A stretch of DNA of 64,000 nt from Toxonevra muliebris (Eukaryota > Arthropoda > Insecta > Diptera > Pallopteridae): assembly GCA_963691655.1 (NCBI GenBank), contig CAVNUY010000082.1, positions 110,001 to 174,000 of the forward strand. The letters are read 5' to 3'. Below the pieces are notes generated by a model, which saw only the letters and a list, made by a program, of their open reading frames with translations, was not told the DNA's origin and did not search any database. This document shows positions 60,500 to 64,000 of the stretch, one piece after another. Positions within the stretch are counted from its first letter, which is position 1, and each line of letters begins with the position of its first letter. A program made the position numbers and the translations under genes.

Positions 60500-63300
60500 T
60501 AGTGTCGGAGACACCTTTTCTATAGGAGAGAAGACGTTTTATACTGTCGGAGACACCTTTTCTATAGGGGAGAAGACGTTTTATACTGTCGGAGACACCT
60601 TTTCTATAGGGGAGAAGACGTTTTATAGTGTCGGTGACACCTTTTCTATAGGGGAGAAGACGTTTTATAGTGTCGGAGACACCTTTTCTATAGGGGAGAA
60701 GACGTTTTATAGTGTCGGAGACACCTTTTCTATAGGAGAGAAGACGTTTTATACTGTCGGAGACACCTTTTCTATAGGGGAGAAGACGTTTTATACTGTC
60801 GGAGACACCTTTTCTATAGGGGAGAAGACGTTTTATAGTGTCGGAGACACCTTTTCTATAGGGGAGAAGACGTTTTATACTGTCGGAGACACCTTTTCTA
60901 TAGGGGAGAAGACGTTTTATACTGTCGGAGACACCTTTTCTATAGGGGAGAAGACGTTTTATACTGTCGGAGACACCTTTTCTATAGGGGAAAAGACGTT
61001 TTATACTGTCGGAGACACCTTTTCTATAGGAGAGAAGACGCTTTATAGTGTCGAAGACACCTTTTCTATAGGGGAGAAGACGTTTTATAGTGTCGAAGAC
61101 ACCTTTTCTATAGGAGAGAAGACGTTTTATAGTGTCGAAGACACCTTTTCTATAGGAGAGAAGACGTTTTATAGTGTCGGAGACACCTTTTCTATAGGGG
61201 AGAAGACGTTTTATAGTGTCGGAGACACCTTTTCTATAGGAGAGAAGACGCTTTATAGTGTCGGAGACACCTTTTCTATAGGAGAGAAGACGCTTTATAG
61301 TGTCGGAGACACCTTTTCTATAGGAGAGAAGACGTTTTATAGTGTCGGAGACACCTTTTCTATAGGAGAGAAGACGTTTTATACTGTCGGAGACACCTTT
61401 TCTATAGGGGAGAAGACGTTTTATAGTGTCGGAGACACCTTTTCTATAGGGGAGAAGACGTTTTATAGTGTCGGAGACACCTTTTCTATAGGAGAGAAGA
61501 CGTTTTATACTGTCGGAGACACCTTTTCTATAGGGGAGAAGACGTTTTATAGTGTCGGAGACACCTTTTCTATAGGAGAGAAGACGCTTTATACTGTCGA
61601 AGACACCTTTTCTATAGGGGAGAAGACGTTTCATAGTGTCGGAGACACCTTTTCTATAGGGGAGCAGACGTTTTATAGTGTCGGAGACACCTTTTCTATA
61701 GGAGAGAAGACGTTTTATACTGTCGGAGACACCTTTTCTATAGGGGAGAAGACGTTTTATACTGTCGGAGACACCTTTTCTATAGGAGAGAAGACGTTTT
61801 ATAGTGTCGGAGACACCTTTTCTATAGGAGAGAAGACGTTTTATACTGTCGGAGACACCTTTTCTATAGGGGAGAAGACGTTTTATACTGTCGGAGACAC
61901 CTTTTCTATAGGGGAGAAGACGTTTTATACTGTCGGAGACACCTTTTCTATAGGAGAGAAGACGTTTTATAGTGTCGGAGACACCTTTTCTATAGGAGAG
62001 AAGACGTTTTATACTGTCGGAGACACCTTTTCTATAGGAGAGAAGACGTTTTATACTGTCGGAGACACCTTTTCTATAAGAGAGAAGACGTTTTATAGTG
62101 TCGGAGACACCTTTTCTATAGGGGAAAAGACGTTTTATACTGTCGGAGACACCTTTTCTATAGGAGAGAAGACGTTTTATAGTGTCGAAGACACCTTTTC
62201 TATAGGAGAGAAGACGCTTTATACTGTCGAAGACACCTTTTCTATAGGGGAGAAGACGTTTCATAGTGTCGGAGACACCTTTTCTATAGGGGAGCAGACG
62301 TTTTATAGTGTCGGAGACACCTTTTCTATAGGAGAGAAGACGTTTTATACTGTCGGAGACACCTTTTCTATAGGGGAGAAGACGTTTTATAGTGTCGGAG
62401 ACACCTTTTCTATAGGAGAGAAGACGTTTTATAGTGTCGGAGACACCTTTTCTATAGGAGAGAAGACGTTTTATACTGTCGGAGACACCTTTTCTATAGG
62501 GGAGAAGACGTTTTATACTGTCGGAGACACCTTTTCTATAGGGGAGCAGACGTTTTATAGTGTCGGAGACACCTTTTCTATAGGAGAGAAGACGTTTTAT
62601 ACTGTCGGAGACACCTTTTCTATAGGGGAGAAGACGTTTTATACTGTCGGAGACACCTTTTCTATAGGGGAGAAGACGTTTTATAGTGTCGGAGACACCT
62701 TTTCTATAGGGGAGAAGACGTTTTATAGTGTCGGAGACACCTTTTATATAGGAGAGAAGACGTTTTATAGTGTCGGAGACACCTTTTCTATAAGGGAGAA
62801 GACGTTTTATAGTGTCGGAGACACCTTTTCTATAGGAGAGAAGACGTTTTATACTGTCGGAGACACCTTTTCTATAGGGGAGAAGACGTTTTATACTGTC
62901 GGAGACACCTTTTCTATAGGGGAGAAGACGTTTTATAGTGTCGGAGACACCTTTTCTATAGGGGAGAAGACGTTTTATAGTGTCGGAGACACCTTTTCTA
63001 TAGGGGAGCAGACGTTTTATAGTGTCGGAGACACCTTTTCTATAGGGGAGCAGACGTTTTATAGTGTCGGAGACACCTTTTCTATAGGAGAGAAGACGTT
63101 TTATAGTGTCGGAGACACCTTTTCTATAGGGGAGAAGACGTTTTATACTGTCGGAGACATCTTTTCTATAGGAGAGAAGACGTTTTATAGTGTCGGAGAC
63201 ACCTTTTCTATAGGAGAGAAGACGTTTTATACTGTCGGAGACACCTTTTCTATAGGGGAGCAGACGTTTTATAGTGTCGGAGACACCTTTTCTATAGGGG
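60500..63300 (+). repeat. 3.4-3.8-kb-offset duplication near the right end, copy 2
   Basis: Counterpart with A1 units at 61054, 61096 and 61138, C33 units at 61632 and 62262 (15 units apart) and an A13 unit at 62746. The second C33 unit shows a further internal duplication of 630 bp. Confidence 0.75.
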
Positions 63301-63993
63301 AGAAGACGTTTTATACTGTCGGAGACACCTTTTCTATAGGAGAGAAGACGTTTTATAGTGTCGGAGACACCTTTTCTATAGGGGAGAAGACGTTTTATAC
63401 TGTCGGAGACACCTTTTCTATAGGAGAGAAGACGTTTTATACTGTCGGAGACACCTTTTCTATAGGAGAGAAGACGTTTTATAGTGTCGGAGACACCTTT
63501 TCTATAGGGGAAAAGACGTTTTATACTGTCGGAGACACCTTTTCTATAGGAGAGAAGACGTTTTATAGTGTCGGAGACACCTTTTCTATAGGGGAGAAGA
63601 CGTTTTATAGTGTCGGAGACACCTTTTCTATAGGAGAGAAGACGTTTTATAGTGTCGGAGACACCTTTTCTATAGGAGAGAAGACGTTTTATAGTGTCAA
63701 AGACACCTTTTCTATAGGGGAGAAGACGTTTTATACTGTCGGAGACACCTTTTCTATAGGAGAGAAGACGTTTTATAGTGTCGGAGACACCTTTTCTATA
63801 GGAGAGAAGACGCTTTATACTGTCGGAGACACCTTTTCTATAGGGGAGAAGACGTTTTATAGTGTCGGAGACACCTTTTCTATAGGGGAGAAGACGTTTT
63901 ATAGTGTCGGAGACACCTTTTCTATAGGGGAGAAGACGTTTTATAGTGTCGGAGACACCTTTTCTATAGGAGAAAAGACGTTTTATAGTGTCG

Positions 63994-64000
63994 GAGACAC
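63994..64000 (+). repeat. Partial unit at the right edge
   Basis: Seven bases (GAGACAC) of the next unit, in phase with segment K. The array continues beyond the window. Confidence 0.97.

Larger units (their letters stand above)
44170..63993 (+). repeat. Satellite segment K: 472 units without a phase change
   Basis: Units at phase 28 modulo 42 from start to end: 19,824 bp is exactly 472 units. It holds the other 241 bp cassettes, a cluster of C40 units near 54 kb, and A1 (GTCGAAGAC) units from 57.6 kb on. The minus-strand stop-free frame is open from 62264 back to 44148, about 6,000 codons, because no indel breaks it. Compensating indels inside the stretch cannot be excluded by phase alone, but the open frame makes net frameshifts unlikely. 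Confidence 0.95.
1..64000 (+). repeat. Giant 42-bp satellite DNA array filling the entire window
   Basis: The sequence is a head-to-tail array of a 42 bp unit beginning GAGACACC, continuing through TTTT, CTATAG, GAGAAGACG, TTTT, ATAG and ending TGTCG. All units read in the same direction and I saw no inverted unit. Tracking phase gives 1,515 units of 42 bp, 10 of other length and 7 terminal bases, which account for every base. Most units differ from the consensus at zero to three sites, chiefly position 20 (G/A), 37 (G/C), 1 (G/C/A) and 18 (G/C/A). There is no interspersed element, unique spacer or gene-like segment. Neither array edge lies in the window, so the real array is longer. Arrays like this are typical of eukaryotic heterochromatin; that placement is inference. 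I do not recognise the satellite family or the species. Confidence 0.99.

Noticed and set aside
44148..62264. 6,038-codon minus-strand open frame
   Set aside because: Its length reflects absence of indels in segment K. The start is a chance ATG from a T-to-C change (GTTTCAT) in one unit.
1..64000. CRISPR array
   Set aside because: Repeats are contiguous, with no spacers and no flanking cas-like sequence.
1..64000. CENP-B box
   Set aside because: The unit has neither TTCG nor CGGG at the needed spacing. Rare CGGG in C18/G20 units near 28.5 kb lacks the rest of the motif.
1..64000. Telomere or G-quadruplex repeat
   Set aside because: There is no TTAGGG-type tract. GGGG occurs once per G20 unit, too sparse for a canonical quadruplex within one unit.
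1..64000. TATA-box promoters in each unit (TTTTATAG, CTATAG)
   Set aside because: These are fixed parts of the satellite and not linked to any gene. Transcription cannot be inferred from them.
1..64000. Inverted or hairpin-arm arrangement of the array
   Set aside because: I looked for units reading in the opposite direction and saw none; all breaks are phase shifts in the same orientation.

Overview
The whole 64 kb window is one uninterrupted satellite DNA array. The unit is 42 bp, about 43% GC, repeated head-to-tail in a single orientation from the first base to the last. Following the phase of the GAGACACC motif at every break, I count 1,515 units of exactly 42 bp, 10 aberrant-length units (23, 29, 29, 29, 38, 41, 63, 43, 34 and 34 bp) and 7 bases of a final partial unit, which together sum to 64,000. 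I found no unique sequence, transposon, tRNA, rRNA, telomere repeat or convincing gene. An array this long and pure points to a eukaryotic chromosome (pericentromeric, centromeric, subtelomeric, or sex/B-chromosome heterochromatin) in a long-read assembly. Nothing in the sequence names the species.

Unit anatomy (numbered from GAGACACC): GAGACACC 1-8, TTTT 9-12, CTATAG 13-18, variable G/A at 20, GAGAAGACG 21-29, TTTT 30-33, ATAG 34-37 (37 is G or C), TGTCG 38-42. The two halves (1-20 and 21-42) resemble each other, so the unit looks like an old duplication of a ~21 bp element. The two TTTT tracts lie exactly 21 bp apart and keep that spacing across unit borders. Each unit has two CpG sites and a short dyad across the unit junction.

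Layout: indels divide the array into eleven constant-phase segments. Variant content divides it into broader domains. The left domain (1 to about 24 kb) carries C at position 1, C at 18, A at 11 and C at 36. A middle domain (about 18.9-26.7 kb) carries T at 6 and most of the length-aberrant units. The right domain (27.1-64 kb) carries C at 24, C at 39, T at 26 and T at 2, and ends in a 19.8 kb stretch of 472 units with no phase change. Several segmental duplications and higher-order cassettes lie on top: a 613 bp cassette seen five times on the left; a ~4.2 kb block copied 6.2-6.3 kb away; a junction copied 5,368 bp away; a 241 bp cassette seen five times on the right; and a ~2-2.5 kb block copied ~3.4-3.8 kb away near the right end.

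Because 42 is divisible by 3, one frame on each strand lacks stop codons and gives open frames up to 18 kb long. I treat these as by-products of the repeat, not genes. I found no convincing new coding system. The points of interest are the repeat's phased geometry, its nested ancestry, and the record of unequal exchange and CpG decay it preserves.
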